64,000 bases of DNA from Mesorhizobium muleiense (lineage in GTDB: Bacteria; Pseudomonadota; Alphaproteobacteria; Rhizobiales; Rhizobiaceae). The stretch spans positions 124,001 to 188,000 of the forward strand of contig NZ_FNEE01000007.1 of NCBI RefSeq assembly GCF_900099905.1. Direction: 5' to 3'. Shown one piece after another: positions 44,521-55,272 of this stretch. The position numbers were made by a program, and so were the translations under genes. Every line of letters begins with the position of its first letter. Position 1 is the first letter of the stretch. Under the pieces are notes generated by a model, which did no database searches, had not been told where the DNA came from, and saw only the letters and a list, made by a program, of their open reading frames with translations.

Positions 44521-44855
44521 ACAGACGGCACTCTGTCGGCGTTCGACCAAAGGTGGGAGAGATGATTCCGCACCATGCTAGCAGGGTTCTGGCGGCATCT
44601 ATGTCAGGAGAGAAAAGTGGAGTAAAAAGCGAAGGAAATCAAACAGGAGCGGATTGGACCAGTTTATCCGGATATGCCGTCGAGCACCGTGTTTTGAACA
44701 AGGTTTGACTTGCTTCGCCGAAAGCCCTGCGCTAACCCTCGCCGCGTTGCAGCATAGAGCCCCCTAAAACGGTTCAGTGGTTAAACTGTCACGCTTCCGC
44801 AAGTGGGTCCGGTGCTGTAATCAGAGTGGATTGGCCGCCAACGGAAAGCTGCAGC
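44521..44855. other. divergent intergenic region upstream of the nuo operon
   Basis: These 335 bases hold no gene that I can support. They must contain the nuo promoter and the promoter of the YcaQ-like gene. A possible -35 element, TTGACT, lies at 44705-44710, with the weak candidate GCGCTAAC about 18-20 bases later. That would leave a leader of about 115 bases before nuoA. No clear operator or terminator is seen. Confidence 0.4.
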
Positions 44856-45789
<934 letters not shown>

Positions 45790-45793
<4 letters not shown>

Positions 45794-46401
45794 GCGCGAT
45801 GATGAGCCTGAATGAACTCTCGACCTATCTCGGCGAGAGGCTGAGCGGCCGGATCGGCGATACGGTGTTTGCCTATGGCGAACTCACGATCTCGCTCGAG
45901 CCGCACGATTTGATCGAGGTGGTGAGCTTCCTGCGCGACGATCCAAAATGCCAGTTCATCTCGATCATCGACGTCTGCGGCGCCGATTATCCATCGCGGG
46001 CCAAGCGCTTCGACGTCGTCTATCACCTGCTGTCGCCGAAGCAGAATATTCGCATCCGCATCAAGGTGCAGGCGGACGAGGAGACGGTGGTGCCGTCGAT
46101 CACCGGAGTGTTTCCGGGCGCCGACTGGTTCGAGCGCGAAACCTACGATCTCTACGGCGTGCTGTTCTCGGGCCACCCCGATCTCAGGCGAATCCTGACC
46201 GACTACGGCTTCGAAGGCCATCCGCTGCGCAAGGACTTCCCGCTGACCGGTTTCGTCGAGGTGCGCTACGACGACGAAGCCAAGCGTGTCATCTACGAGC
46301 CGGTGGAATTGAAGCAGGAATTCCGCAATTTCGATTTTCTCTCGCCATGGGAAGGGACGGACTACGTTCTGCCGGGCGACGAGAAAGCCAAGACGAATTG
46401 A
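45790..46401 (+). CDS. nuoC: NADH-quinone oxidoreductase subunit C
   Basis: The 30-kDa-type peripheral arm subunit. From GTG at 45790 (overlapping the nuoB stop) it has 203 residues; ATGs at 45799 and 45802 are also possible and closer to homologues. Motifs are [67 protein letters not shown] and the C-terminal [19 protein letters not shown]. It is a separate gene, not fused to nuoD as in E. coli. Confidence 0.96.
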
Positions 46402-46410
46402 GACGCCAGA

Positions 46411-47601
46411 ATGGCTGAAACCTCCGTCCGCAATTTTAACATCAACTTTGGACCTCAACACCCTGCAGCGCATGGTGTTTTGAGGCTGGTTCTTGAGTTG
46501 GACGGCGAAGTCGTCGATCGCGTCGATCCGCATATCGGACTGTTGCATCGCGGCACTGAAAAGCTGATCGAAGCCAAGACCTATCTGCAGGCCGTGCCCT
46601 ATCTCGACCGGCTCGACTATTGCGCGCCGATGAATCAGGAGCATGCCTTCGCGCTGGCCGCCGAGCGGCTGCTCGGCATCGAGGTGCCGAAGCGCGGCCA
46701 GCTGATCCGCGTGCTCTATTGCGAGATCGGCCGCATCATGTCGCACATTCTCAACGTGACGACGCAGGCGATGGATGTCGGCGCGCTGACGCCGCCGCTG
46801 TGGGGTTTTGTCGAGCGCGAAAAGCTGATGGTGTTCTACGAGCGGGCCAGCGGCTCGCGCATGCATGCAGCCTATTTCCGGCCCGGCGGCGTCCACCAGG
46901 ACCTGCCGCAGCAGCTGGTCGAGGACATCGGCACGTGGATCGACCCGTTCCTGAAATCGCTCGACGACCTCGACGCACTGCTGACCGGCAACCGCATCTT
47001 CAAGCAGCGCAACGTCGACATCGGCATCGTCTCGCTAGCCGACGCCTGGGCCTGGGGTTTTTCGGGCGTCATGGTGCGTGGATCCGGCGTCGCCTGGGAT
47101 CTGCGCAAGTCGCAGCCCTATGAATGCTATACCGAGATGGATTTCGACATTCCGATCGGCAAGAACGGCGACTGCTACGACCGCTATCTCGTGCGCATGG
47201 AAGAGATGCGCCAGTCGGCGAAAATCATGCGCCAGTGCGTCGACCTGCTGCTCGGCAAGGAAGGCAGCGGGCCGGTGTCGAACCTCGACGGCAAGGTGGT
47301 GCCGCCGAAGCGCGCGGCGATGAAGCGCTCGATGGAAGCGCTGATCCATCACTTCAAGCTCTACACCGAGGGCTACCGCGTGCCGGCCGGCGAGGTCTAT
47401 GCGGCGGTCGAAGCCCCAAAAGGCGAGTTCGGCGTCTATCTCGTCTCGGACGGCACCAACAAGCCCTATCGCTGCAAGCTGCGGGCGCCCGGCTTCGCGC
47501 ATCTGCAGGCCATGGATTTTTTGTGCCGCGGCCACATGCTTGCCGATGTCACCGCCGTTCTCGGCTCCCTCGATATTGTTTTCGGGGAGGTGGATCGGTG
47601 A
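46411..47601 (+). CDS. nuoD: NADH-quinone oxidoreductase subunit D
   Basis: The 49-kDa subunit that forms the quinone-binding site together with NuoB. The 396 residues are standard. Motifs are [20 protein letters not shown] near the N-terminus, [34 protein letters not shown] and the C-terminal [24 protein letters not shown]. The gene ends FGEVDR-stop, and the same six residues plus stop, with different codons, recur at 48020-48040 just before nuoE. Confidence 0.98.
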   Translation: MAETSVRNFNINFGPQHPAAHGVLRLVLELDGEVVDRVDPHIGLLHRGTEKLIEAKTYLQAVPYLDRLDYCAPMNQEHAFALAAERLLGIEVPKRGQLIRVLYCEIGRIMSHILNVTTQAMDVGALTPPLWGFVEREKLMVFYERASGSRMHAAYFRPGGVHQDLPQQLVEDIGTWIDPFLKSLDDLDALLTGNRIFKQRNVDIGIVSLADAWAWGFSGVMVRGSGVAWDLRKSQPYECYTEMDFDIPIGKNGDCYDRYLVRMEEMRQSAKIMRQCVDLLLGKEGSGPVSNLDGKVVPPKRAAMKRSMEALIHHFKLYTEGYRVPAGEVYAAVEAPKGEFGVYLVSDGTNKPYRCKLRAPGFAHLQAMDFLCRGHMLADVTAVLGSLDIVFGEVDR

Positions 47602-48005
47602 TTCGCCTTCTGAGCTCAATGTTGATCTTCACTGCTGTCGCACTGCACCCTGCACATGCATTTGAGTGCGGGGCGTCTATCGATGCGTCCGATCTTGTGA
47701 AGCAGCACTTCAGGCTGAGCTACGTCACGCTTGGCATGCAAGAAAGTGCGACCGCTGAATCTGCTGATGTCGATGCTTTCTATTTCAAGAGAGATACGTG
47801 CGAGTGTAGCGTCGCAGCGCCGGATGGCGCGAGTTTCTCTAAGGCGGAAGTATCAGCAGCCGCTTCCGGCAAAGCAGGGCTCGTGCGGCTAGTCGCTCGA
47901 TTGAATGGCAAGTCCGGCATTTGCCCGCCTGTCATGACAAATTCGCCGACTTTCCATTGTTTCGACGGTACGGCGAAACTTTGTAAGGAGGCTGCAGCAA
48001 GATGA
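47598..48005 (+). CDS. secreted Cys-containing protein inserted between nuoD and nuoE
   Basis: A 135-residue protein that I do not recognise. It starts with GTG overlapping the nuoD stop. The signal peptide is [21 protein letters not shown] with cleavage before FECG. The mature part has six cysteines (including a CEC triplet) suited to disulfides, so it is probably periplasmic. Base use is less GC-rich than in nuoD or nuoE. It is not a standard complex I subunit. The gene and the two flanking FGEVDR copies together look like an insertion into the operon. Confidence 0.75.
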   Translation: MIRLLSSMLIFTAVALHPAHAFECGASIDASDLVKQHFRLSYVTLGMQESATAESADVDAFYFKRDTCECSVAAPDGASFSKAEVSAAASGKAGLVRLVARLNGKSGICPPVMTNSPTFHCFDGTAKLCKEAAAR

Positions 48006-48019
48006 CGAACCTATACATG

Positions 48020-48040
48020 TTTGGTGAGGTCGATCGCTAG
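48020..48040 (+). repeat. second, recoded copy of the nuoD 3' end
   Basis: Codons TTT GGT GAG GTC GAT CGC TAG read FGEVDR-stop, as does the true nuoD end at 47581-47601 (TTC GGG GAG GTG GAT CGG TGA). All sense-codon differences are at third positions. It directly abuts the nuoE ATG, which suggests that it is the ancestral nuoD end displaced by the insertion. Confidence 0.8.
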
Positions 48041-49417
48041 ATGTCAGTCCGCCGACTCGCAGAAGCCAGCCTCCAGCCAGCCGCCTTCGCCTTCAACCGG
48101 GCGAATGCGGCAGCGGCGAAGCAATGGATCAACAAATATCCGAAGGGCCGCGAGCAGTCGGCGATCATCCCCTTGCTGATGCTGGCGCAGGAGCAGGAAG
48201 GCTGGGTGACCAAGGCGGCGATCGAGACGATCTCCGACATGCTCGGCATGCCCTACATCAGAGGGCTCGAAGTCGCGACCTTCTACACCCAGTACCAGCT
48301 CAATCCGGTCGGCACCCGCGCGCATATCCAGGTCTGCGGCACCACGCCCTGCATGCTGCGCGGCTCGGAAGCGCTGATGGATTTGTGCCGCTCGAAAATC
48401 CATCGCGACCAGTTCCACACCAACGACAAGGGCACGCTGTCGTGGGAAGAGGTCGAATGCCTTGGCGCCTGCGTCAACGCGCCGATGGTGATGATTTTCA
48501 AGGATACGTTCGAGGATCTGACGCCGGAGCGGCTTGCCGAGATCATCGACCTCTATGATGCCGGCAAGGGCGCCTCGGTGACGCCGGGGCCGCAGAACGG
48601 CCGCATCACCTCCGAGCCGATCACCGGCCTGACGACGCTGAAGAGCGAAAAGGCAATCCTGAAGACGACCCGCGACAAGGACGCCAAGGCAGCCGCCAAG
48701 GCCGCCAGGGAGGCAGCGCCAGCGGCAATTGTCGCGGCGCCAGCGGCTCCGGCCCAGGCATCGGCCGGCCCCGTTGCGCCGTCGAAGGCCAGCAAGCCGA
48801 AGACCGATGCGCCCGAAACCAGCCCGGCGCTGGAGACGCCTTCTCCGGCAAAGGTCGCACCGGAGACGGAAAAGGCGGCGAGCGTCAGAGCACCGCGGCA
48901 TTCGGCGGCCAACGCCAACAAGGCCGCGCCGGAAGTCGAAAAGGTTTTGAAACAGCGCAGCGGTCCGATAGTCAAGGCTGAGCCAGCGGCTGCTTTCAAG
49001 GCGCCGGAAGCCAAGGGCACGCAGCTCGGCGCTGCCGGTAAGACGGCCGCCGCGAAGACGACCAATGCCAAGCCGACCAGTGCCAAGCCGACCAATGCCA
49101 AGCCGACCAATGCCAAGACGGGCAAGCCTTCGCTCGAGGACAAGAACCGTCCGGCCGGCATCGCGAGGCCGGCAATGGTCGACGATCTCAAGCTGATCTC
49201 GGGCGTCGGCCCGAAGATCGAAGGCATCCTGCATTCGCTTGGTATCTTCACCTACGCGCAAGTCGCGTCTTGGAAGAAGGCCGAGCGCGAGTGGGTCGAT
49301 GGCTATCTCAGTTTCCACGGCCGCATCGAGCGCGAAGATTGGGTCAAGCAGGCCAAGGCGCTGGCCAAGGGCGGGGTCGCCGAATATATCCGCGTCTTCG
49401 GCAAGAAGCCGGTCTGA
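48041..49417 (+). CDS. nuoE: NADH-quinone oxidoreductase subunit E with long linker and C-terminal HhH-like domain
   Basis: The 24-kDa [2Fe-2S] subunit of the NADH module. Cluster ligands are Cys99 and Cys104 ([11 protein letters not shown]) and Cys140 and Cys144 ([10 protein letters not shown]). The length is 458 residues against about 160-220 in many bacteria. After residue 185 comes an Ala/Pro/Lys-rich linker of about 190 residues, which includes four NAK-P-T units coded by a 15-bp tandem repeat. A C-terminal domain of about 65 residues follows ([20 protein letters not shown], then [11 protein letters not shown]). This domain is shared with the gene at 50883. Confidence 0.96.
   Translation: MSVRRLAEASLQPAAFAFNRANAAAAKQWINKYPKGREQSAIIPLLMLAQEQEGWVTKAAIETISDMLGMPYIRGLEVATFYTQYQLNPVGTRAHIQVCGTTPCMLRGSEALMDLCRSKIHRDQFHTNDKGTLSWEEVECLGACVNAPMVMIFKDTFEDLTPERLAEIIDLYDAGKGASVTPGPQNGRITSEPITGLTTLKSEKAILKTTRDKDAKAAAKAAREAAPAAIVAAPAAPAQASAGPVAPSKASKPKTDAPETSPALETPSPAKVAPETEKAASVRAPRHSAANANKAAPEVEKVLKQRSGPIVKAEPAAAFKAPEAKGTQLGAAGKTAAAKTTNAKPTSAKPTNAKPTNAKTGKPSLEDKNRPAGIARPAMVDDLKLISGVGPKIEGILHSLGIFTYAQVASWKKAEREWVDGYLSFHGRIEREDWVKQAKALAKGGVAEYIRVFGKKPV
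49061..49120 (+). repeat. 15-bp tandem repeat (four units) in the nuoE linker
   Basis: Four copies of ACCAATGCCAAGCCG (second copy with AGT for AAT, last ending ACG) encode T-N/S-A-K-P/T. The length can change in five-residue steps without loss of frame, so the linker may vary between strains. Confidence 0.9.
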
Positions 49418-49427
49418 GGGACGAACA

Positions 49428-50732
49428 ATGCTTCAGGACAAAGACCGCATCTTCAACAACATCTACGGCCGCTTCGACAAGTCGCTGGCCGGTGCGATGG
49501 CGCGCGGCGCCTGGGACAACACGCCCGGCATCATTGCCAAGGGGCGCGACTGGATCGTCAACGAGATGAAGGCATCAGGCCTGCGCGGCCGCGGCGGCGC
49601 CGGCTTCCCGACCGGGCTAAAATGGTCGTTCATGCCCAAGCAGAGCGACGGCCGGCCGAGCTATCTCGTCGTCAATGCCGACGAATCCGAGCCCGGCACA
49701 TGCAAGGACCGCGACATCTTGCGTCACGATCCGCATACGCTGGTCGAAGGCTGCCTGATCGCCGGCTTCGCCATGGGCGCGATCGCCGCCTACATCTATG
49801 TGCGCGGCGAGTTCATCCGCGAGCGCGAGGCGCTGCAGCGCGCCATCGACGAGGCCTATGCGGCCAAGCTGATCGGCAAGAACAACACGTCCGGCTACGA
49901 TTTCGACATCTACATGCATCATGGCGCCGGCGCCTATATCTGCGGCGAGGAAACGGCGCTGCTCGAAAGCCTCGAAGGCAAGAAGGGCCAGCCGCGGCTG
50001 AAACCGCCGTTTCCGGCCAATGTCGGCCTCTATGGCTGCCCGACGACGGTCAACAATGTCGAGTCGATCGCGGTGGCGCCGACCATTTTGCGCCGCGGCG
50101 CGGCGTGGTTCTCGTCCTTCGGCCGGCCCAACAATGTCGGCACCAAGCTGTTCTGCGTTTCGGGCCACGTCAACACGCCGTGCACCGTCGAAGAGGCGAT
50201 GTCGATCCCGTTCCGCGAGCTGATCGAGACGCATTGCGGCGGCATTCGCGGCGGCTGGGACAATCTGCTGGCGGTCATTCCGGGCGGGGCTTCGGTGCCG
50301 CTGGTGCCGGCGGAGCAGATCATCGACGCGCCGATGGATTTCGATGCGCTGCGCGACCTGAAATCGGGTCTCGGCACGGCGGCTGTCATCGTCATGGACA
50401 AATCGACCGATATCGTGAAGGCGATCGCCCGGCTTTCCTACTTCTACAAGCACGAGAGCTGCGGCCAGTGCACGCCGTGCCGCGAAGGCACCGGCTGGAT
50501 GTGGCGGGTGATGGAGCGGTTGGTGCGCGGCGAGGCGCAGAAGCGCGAGATCGACATGCTGCTCGACGTGACCAAACAGGTCGAAGGCCACACGATTTGC
50601 GCGCTGGGCGATGCGGCGGCGTGGCCGATCCAGGGCCTGATGCGGCATTTCCGCGGCGAGGTGGAGCGGCGTATCGACGAGTTTTCGCGCAATGCGCACC
50701 GGGCAGAGCCGGTGATGGTGGCGGCGGAATAG
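49428..50732 (+). CDS. nuoF: NADH-quinone oxidoreductase subunit F
   Basis: The 51-kDa subunit that binds NADH, FMN and one [4Fe-4S] cluster. The 434 residues carry [20 protein letters not shown] (nucleotide loop), [34 protein letters not shown] and the cluster motif [12 protein letters not shown] near residue 345. The ATG at 49428 lies 10 bases after the nuoE stop. Confidence 0.98.
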   Translation: MLQDKDRIFNNIYGRFDKSLAGAMARGAWDNTPGIIAKGRDWIVNEMKASGLRGRGGAGFPTGLKWSFMPKQSDGRPSYLVVNADESEPGTCKDRDILRHDPHTLVEGCLIAGFAMGAIAAYIYVRGEFIREREALQRAIDEAYAAKLIGKNNTSGYDFDIYMHHGAGAYICGEETALLESLEGKKGQPRLKPPFPANVGLYGCPTTVNNVESIAVAPTILRRGAAWFSSFGRPNNVGTKLFCVSGHVNTPCTVEEAMSIPFRELIETHCGGIRGGWDNLLAVIPGGASVPLVPAEQIIDAPMDFDALRDLKSGLGTAAVIVMDKSTDIVKAIARLSYFYKHESCGQCTPCREGTGWMWRVMERLVRGEAQKREIDMLLDVTKQVEGHTICALGDAAAWPIQGLMRHFRGEVERRIDEFSRNAHRAEPVMVAAE

Positions 50733-50745
50733 AGAAGAATTTGAA

Positions 50746-50840
50746 GCGGGCGATTGCCCGATTGGAATGCGGGCAGGTGCCCGATCTGAGATACGGGCGA
50801 ATGCCCGATCTGAAATACGGGCAAGTGCCCGATTTGAGGA
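50746..50840 (+). repeat. four-unit tandem mini-hairpin repeat after nuoF
   Basis: Units of 23-25 bp start at 50746, 50769, 50794 and 50818. Each contains CGGGC-N3/4-GCCCG, followed by AT(T/C)TGA(G/A)ATA-like spacers. Each unit can fold alone, or the units can pair with each other. The array lies between the nuoF stop and the next ribosome site, within the transcript. It may tune readthrough or mRNA stability between nuoF and the inserted genes. Confidence 0.85.
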
Positions 50841-50882
50841 AACAGGCCGGGGCATACGGAAGAAACGACCAGGAGACTACCT

Positions 50883-51575
50883 ATGTCGCTGAATTCGAGA
50901 CCCGAACATTTGATGCCAGATTTGGACCCGTTCGAGAAGATGAACCAGGACCTGACCAGGATGATGCCGAAGGAGATGGCCAGCGCCGTCAATCTCCTGG
51001 CGCACCCTGTCGCGAGTGCGGCAGCGATGTCGGCGCTCGGCATCGGGCTTGCCAATCATGCCTTTGGGGTGTGGATGGGCGTGCTCTCGGGAGCCGCCGA
51101 GACCTCGCAGCGGCTCTTCCAGCCGATCGTCGACGATTTCGATGCCAGGGTAGAACGCTTTTCGCAGACAGGGACAAGCTCCTCGACCAAGGCGCGCGCG
51201 GCGACAAAAACCTTGATCGCCGAGGCGCAGTCCTTCGCCAGGAACGTGAATGACATAGCCGCGAACAGCATGGATGATGCACGCAGCGTGGTGGATGCGG
51301 CTGCCGCACCGGCCGGGTTGATGCCGGAGGATTTCAAGCAGCCCAAGGCAATGGATCGTCCGGAAAACCCGGCAGACCTCAAGGCAATATCGGGCATCGG
51401 GCCGAAGCTGGAACAGGTGCTGAACGGCCTGGGCATCTGGACCTACGGCCAGATCGCGACATGGACGCCGGAAGAGATCGCCTGGGTCGACGACTATCTG
51501 TCGTTCAAGGGCCGCATCGGTCGCGACAACTGGCTTGGCCAGGCGGCGGCGCTGGCCGCCAAGGCCGAGAGGTAG
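50883..51575 (+). CDS. phasin-like protein with C-terminal HhH domain, inside nuo operon
   Basis: A 230-residue protein in two parts. Residues 1-150 are amphipathic helices with phasin-like character (LDPFEKMNQDLTRMMPKEMA; AETSQRLFQPIVDDFDARVE). The last 65 residues (DLKAISGIGPKLEQVLNGLG through YLSFKGRIGRDNWLGQA) closely match the C-terminal domain of NuoE at more than half of positions. The ISGxGPK motif is helix-hairpin-helix-like. It may interact with complex I assembly or share a partner with NuoE. The start follows GGAG by 8 bases. Its function is unknown. Confidence 0.8.
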   Translation: MSLNSRPEHLMPDLDPFEKMNQDLTRMMPKEMASAVNLLAHPVASAAAMSALGIGLANHAFGVWMGVLSGAAETSQRLFQPIVDDFDARVERFSQTGTSSSTKARAATKTLIAEAQSFARNVNDIAANSMDDARSVVDAAAAPAGLMPEDFKQPKAMDRPENPADLKAISGIGPKLEQVLNGLGIWTYGQIATWTPEEIAWVDDYLSFKGRIGRDNWLGQAAALAAKAER

Positions 51576-51583
51576 GCGACGCG

Positions 51584-51895
51584 ATGGAGGTCCACGACAG
51601 GCGCGATGTTCTCGACGTGCGAAACGCCATTGTCAGCAATTCCAGTTTCGATGACGTCAACATGTCGAACACCCGGTTTCACGACGTCAACCTGTCGGCG
51701 GCCAGGATCCACCGCAGCAACCTGAGCAACACCAAGGTGGAAGACGCCAATCTTTCGAACGCGTATTTCACCAACGTGAACATGAGCAACGTGAAGATAG
51801 AAAACGCGCAGGTTGCGGGCATGATGATCAACGGCATCAGCCTTGAAGACCTGTTCCAGGCATATGAGACGGCGAAGACCGCCGGGGGCAATTGA
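51584..51895 (+). CDS. pentapeptide-repeat-like protein, inside nuo operon
   Basis: A 103-residue protein built of repeated A/S-x-F/L/V-x-N/D units ([20 protein letters not shown], then [20 protein letters not shown]) over residues 15-80. This is the pattern of a right-handed quadrilateral beta helix. A short helical tail ([14 protein letters not shown]) follows. It begins 8 bases after the previous gene, and its stop overlaps the nuoG start (TGATG), so it is translated with complex I. Its role is unknown. One possibility is a scaffold or assembly factor. Confidence 0.8.
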   Translation: MEVHDRRDVLDVRNAIVSNSSFDDVNMSNTRFHDVNLSAARIHRSNLSNTKVEDANLSNAYFTNVNMSNVKIENAQVAGMMINGISLEDLFQAYETAKTAGGN

Positions 51896-53976
51896 TGGCA
51901 AAGCTCAAGGTCGACGGGAAAGAGATTACTGTACCCGACCACTACACGCTGCTGCAGGCAGCCGAGGACGCCGGCGCCGAAGTGCCGCGCTTCTGCTTCC
52001 ATGAGCGGCTGTCGATCGCCGGCAATTGCCGCATGTGCCTGATCGAGGTGAAGGGCGGGCCGCCCAAGCCGCAGGCGTCCTGCGCCATGGGCGTGCGCGA
52101 TCTGCGTCCGGGACCAAATGGCGAAACGCCGGAAATTTTCACCAACACGCCGATGGTCAAGAAGGCCCGGGAAGGCGTGATGGAATTCCTGCTGATCAAC
52201 CATCCGCTCGATTGCCCGATCTGCGACCAGGGCGGCGAGTGCGACCTGCAGGACCAGGCGATGGCGTTCGGCGTCGATTCCTCGCGCTATCACGAGAACA
52301 AGCGGGCGGTCGAAGACAAATATATCGGGCCGCTGGTCAAGACGATCATGAACCGCTGCATCCATTGCACGCGCTGCGTCCGCTTCACCACCGAAATTGC
52401 CGGCATTTCCGAGCTCGGCCTGATCGGCCGCGGTGAGGACGCCGAAATTACCACCTATCTCGAAAGCGCGATGACATCGGAACTGCAGGGCAACGTCATC
52501 GACCTTTGCCCGGTCGGCGCGCTAACCTCCAAGCCCTACGCCTTCCAGGCGCGGCCGTGGGAACTGACCAAGACCGAATCCATCGATGTGATGGACGCCG
52601 TCGGCTCGGCGATCCGCGTCGATTCCAGAGGCCGCGAGGTGATGCGCATCCTGCCGCGCACCAACGAGGCGGTGAACGAGGAGTGGATTTCCGACAAGAC
52701 CCGCTTCATCTGGGACGGTCTGCGCACCCAGCGCCTCGACCGGCCATATGTCCGCAAGAACGGCAAGCTGGCTCCGGCAAGCTGGGCCGAGGCTTTTTCC
52801 GCGATCAAGGAAGCGGTGTCGCGAACCGCGCCCGACAAGATCGGCGCCATATCAGGCGATCTCGCCGCCGTCGAGGAGATCTATGCGCTGAAGCTGCTGA
52901 TGGCCTCGCTCGGCTCGAAGAACACCGACTGCCGCCAGGATGGCGCCGCGCTCGATCCGTCGCTCGGCCGGGCAAGCTATCTCTTCAACCCGACCATCGA
53001 GGGCATCGAGCAGGCCGACGCGGTGCTGATCATCGGCGCCAATCCGCGCTTCGAGGCGTCCTTGCTCAACGCCCGCATCCGCAAGCGCTGGCGGGTCGGC
53101 AACCTGCCGGTCGCCGTCATCGGCGATGTCGGCGATACGCGCTACGACTATGAGCAGCTCGGCGCCGGACCGGAATCGCTGAAAGATCTGGCCGACGGCA
53201 ACGGCAAATTCTTCCAGGTGCTGAAGCAGGCGACGCATCCGCTTGTTATCGTCGGGCAGGGCGCACTGTCGCGCTCGGACGGCGCGGCCGTGCTCGGCCA
53301 GGCGGCGAAGCTCAGCCTGGCCGTCAATGCCGCGAGAGCCGACTGGAACGGCTTTGCCGTGCTGCACACTGCGGCGGCACGTGTCGGCGGTCTCGATGTC
53401 GGCTTCGTGCCGGGCGAGGGCGGCAAGAACGTCGCCGGCATGCTGGGCGAGATGGACGTTTTGTTCCTGCTCGGCGCCGACGAGATCGACATGGCCAGCA
53501 CCGGCGGCGCCTTCGTCGTCTATATCGGCACGCATGGCGACCACGGCGCGCACCGCGCCGACGTCATCCTGCCGGGCGCCGCCTATACCGAAAAATCGGG
53601 CACCTACGTCAACACCGAGGGCCGGGTGCAGCAGACCAACCGCGCCGGCTTCGCGCCGGGCGATGCGCGCGAGGACTGGGCGATCCTGCGGGCGCTGTCG
53701 GATGTGCTGGGCAAGAGATTGTCGTTCGATTCGCTGCCGCAGCTGCGCGCAAAACTCTACGGCGAATACCCGCATCTTGCCCGCATCGACCAGGTCGCGG
53801 CCGGCAATGCTGACGATATCGCTGAGGTGGCGAAGCTTGGCGGGCGGCTTGGCAAGGGCGCCTTCACCTCGCCGGTCAAGGATTTCTACCTGACCAACCC
53901 GATCGCGCGGGCTTCCGCAGTGATGGCGGAGTGCTCGGCGCTGGCGAAAAACGGTTTTAGGCAGGCGGCGGAATAG
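51895..53976 (+). CDS. nuoG: NADH-quinone oxidoreductase subunit G
   Basis: The 75-kDa subunit with the chain of Fe-S clusters. The 693 residues include an N-terminal [2Fe-2S] ferredoxin domain ([20 protein letters not shown]), the His-Cys3 motif region [17 protein letters not shown], the [4Fe-4S] motif [13 protein letters not shown], and a molybdopterin-enzyme-like C-terminal domain ([40 protein letters not shown]). The ATG at 51895 overlaps the pentapeptide gene stop. Confidence 0.98.
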   Translation: MAKLKVDGKEITVPDHYTLLQAAEDAGAEVPRFCFHERLSIAGNCRMCLIEVKGGPPKPQASCAMGVRDLRPGPNGETPEIFTNTPMVKKAREGVMEFLLINHPLDCPICDQGGECDLQDQAMAFGVDSSRYHENKRAVEDKYIGPLVKTIMNRCIHCTRCVRFTTEIAGISELGLIGRGEDAEITTYLESAMTSELQGNVIDLCPVGALTSKPYAFQARPWELTKTESIDVMDAVGSAIRVDSRGREVMRILPRTNEAVNEEWISDKTRFIWDGLRTQRLDRPYVRKNGKLAPASWAEAFSAIKEAVSRTAPDKIGAISGDLAAVEEIYALKLLMASLGSKNTDCRQDGAALDPSLGRASYLFNPTIEGIEQADAVLIIGANPRFEASLLNARIRKRWRVGNLPVAVIGDVGDTRYDYEQLGAGPESLKDLADGNGKFFQVLKQATHPLVIVGQGALSRSDGAAVLGQAAKLSLAVNAARADWNGFAVLHTAAARVGGLDVGFVPGEGGKNVAGMLGEMDVLFLLGADEIDMASTGGAFVVYIGTHGDHGAHRADVILPGAAYTEKSGTYVNTEGRVQQTNRAGFAPGDAREDWAILRALSDVLGKRLSFDSLPQLRAKLYGEYPHLARIDQVAAGNADDIAEVAKLGGRLGKGAFTSPVKDFYLTNPIARASAVMAECSALAKNGFRQAAE

Positions 53977-53977
53977 C

Positions 53978-55021
53978 ATGGACACCTTCTTCTCCTTCTA
54001 CGTGCTGCCGGCGCTTCTCATCCTGCTGAAGTCGGTCGTGCTGATCGTCGTGCTGTTGATCTTCGTCGCCTACATCCTGTACGCGGACCGCAAGATCTGG
54101 GCGGCGGTGCAGCTGCGCCGCGGCCCGAACGTCGTCGGCCCATGGGGCACGCTGCAGGCTTTCGCCGACCTTCTGAAGTTCGTGTTCAAGGAGCCGGTGA
54201 TTCCGTCCGGCGCCAACAAGGGCGTTTTTCTGCTGGCGCCCTTGGTTTCGGCGGTGCTGGCGATCTCGGCCTGGGCGGTGATCCCGGTCAATGAGGGCTG
54301 GGCGATCGCCAACGTCAATGTCGGCATCCTCTATGTCTTCGCCATCTCCTCGCTCGAGGTCTATGGCGTGATCATGGGCGGCTGGGCGTCCAACTCGAAA
54401 TATCCGTTCCTGGGCGCGCTGCGCTCGGCCGCGCAGATGGTGTCCTACGAGGTCTCGATCGGTTTCGTCATCGTCACGGTGCTGCTTTGCGTCGGCTCGC
54501 TCAACCTGTCCGACATCGTGCTGTCGCAGCAGGACGGCCTTGGCACAAGGGTTGGCCTGCCCAACACCTTCCTCGACTGGCATTGGCTGTCGCTGTTCCC
54601 GATGTTCGTCATCTTCTTCATCTCTGCGCTGGCCGAAACCAACCGCCCGCCCTTCGACCTTGTGGAAGCCGAATCGGAACTCGTCGCCGGCCATATGGTC
54701 GAATATTCGTCGACGCCGTTCCTGCTGTTCTTCCTAGGCGAATATGTCGCCATCGTCTTGATGTGCGCGCTGGCCACCATCCTGTTCCTCGGCGGCTGGC
54801 TGCCTCCGTTCGACTTCGCTCCCTTCACCTGGGTGCCGGGGCTGATCTGGTTCGTGCTCAAGGTCTGCCTGGTGTTCTTCATGATCTCGATGGTGAAGGC
54901 TTTTGTGCCGCGCTACCGCTACGACCAGCTGATGCGGCTCGGCTGGAAGGTCTTCCTGCCGATCTCGCTGGCGATGGTGGTGATTGTCGCCGCGTTCCTC
55001 AAGATCACGGGGTTTGCGTGA
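53978..55021 (+). CDS. nuoH: NADH-quinone oxidoreductase subunit H
   Basis: The membrane subunit (347 residues, about eight helices) that contacts the quinone channel. Motifs are [20 protein letters not shown] near residue 30, [28 protein letters not shown], and the conserved acidic loop [20 protein letters not shown] near residue 218. It begins one base after the nuoG stop. Confidence 0.98.
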   Translation: MDTFFSFYVLPALLILLKSVVLIVVLLIFVAYILYADRKIWAAVQLRRGPNVVGPWGTLQAFADLLKFVFKEPVIPSGANKGVFLLAPLVSAVLAISAWAVIPVNEGWAIANVNVGILYVFAISSLEVYGVIMGGWASNSKYPFLGALRSAAQMVSYEVSIGFVIVTVLLCVGSLNLSDIVLSQQDGLGTRVGLPNTFLDWHWLSLFPMFVIFFISALAETNRPPFDLVEAESELVAGHMVEYSSTPFLLFFLGEYVAIVLMCALATILFLGGWLPPFDFAPFTWVPGLIWFVLKVCLVFFMISMVKAFVPRYRYDQLMRLGWKVFLPISLAMVVIVAAFLKITGFA

Positions 55022-55272
55022 TGGGCGATCCGGCAATCCTGGTGCTTGGCGCCGCTGCTGGCGCCTTGGTGGCATGGCTGACGTCTGTTTTCGCGTTGCC
55101 GACTGCGCTGCACATGTTTGGGCGTTCAAAAGGGCTCGGCCTGCCCGTTTCCGTCGAGGAAAAGCAAATGCGCGAGCATTTGATCCGTAGACTCTACCTT
55201 GTGGTTTCTCCGCTTGCGTGTGGCGTCATGGGCGCCGCGGTCGCGTTGCAAATGTTTGGGGGTGCTGAATGA
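55021..55272 (+). CDS. small two-helix membrane protein between nuoH and nuoI
   Basis: An 83-residue protein that I do not recognise. The first hydrophobic segment is [20 protein letters not shown], at about residues 5-24. A charged middle ([16 protein letters not shown]) and a second segment ([20 protein letters not shown]) follow. Both ends overlap neighbours: its ATG shares a base with the nuoH stop (TGATG), and its stop overlaps the nuoI start. It is not a canonical bacterial complex I subunit. Confidence 0.75.
   Translation: MGDPAILVLGAAAGALVAWLTSVFALPTALHMFGRSKGLGLPVSVEEKQMREHLIRRLYLVVSPLACGVMGAAVALQMFGGAE

Noticed and set aside
50746..50840. CRISPR-like array after nuoF
   Set aside because: The units are contiguous and degenerate, and they lack unique spacers.
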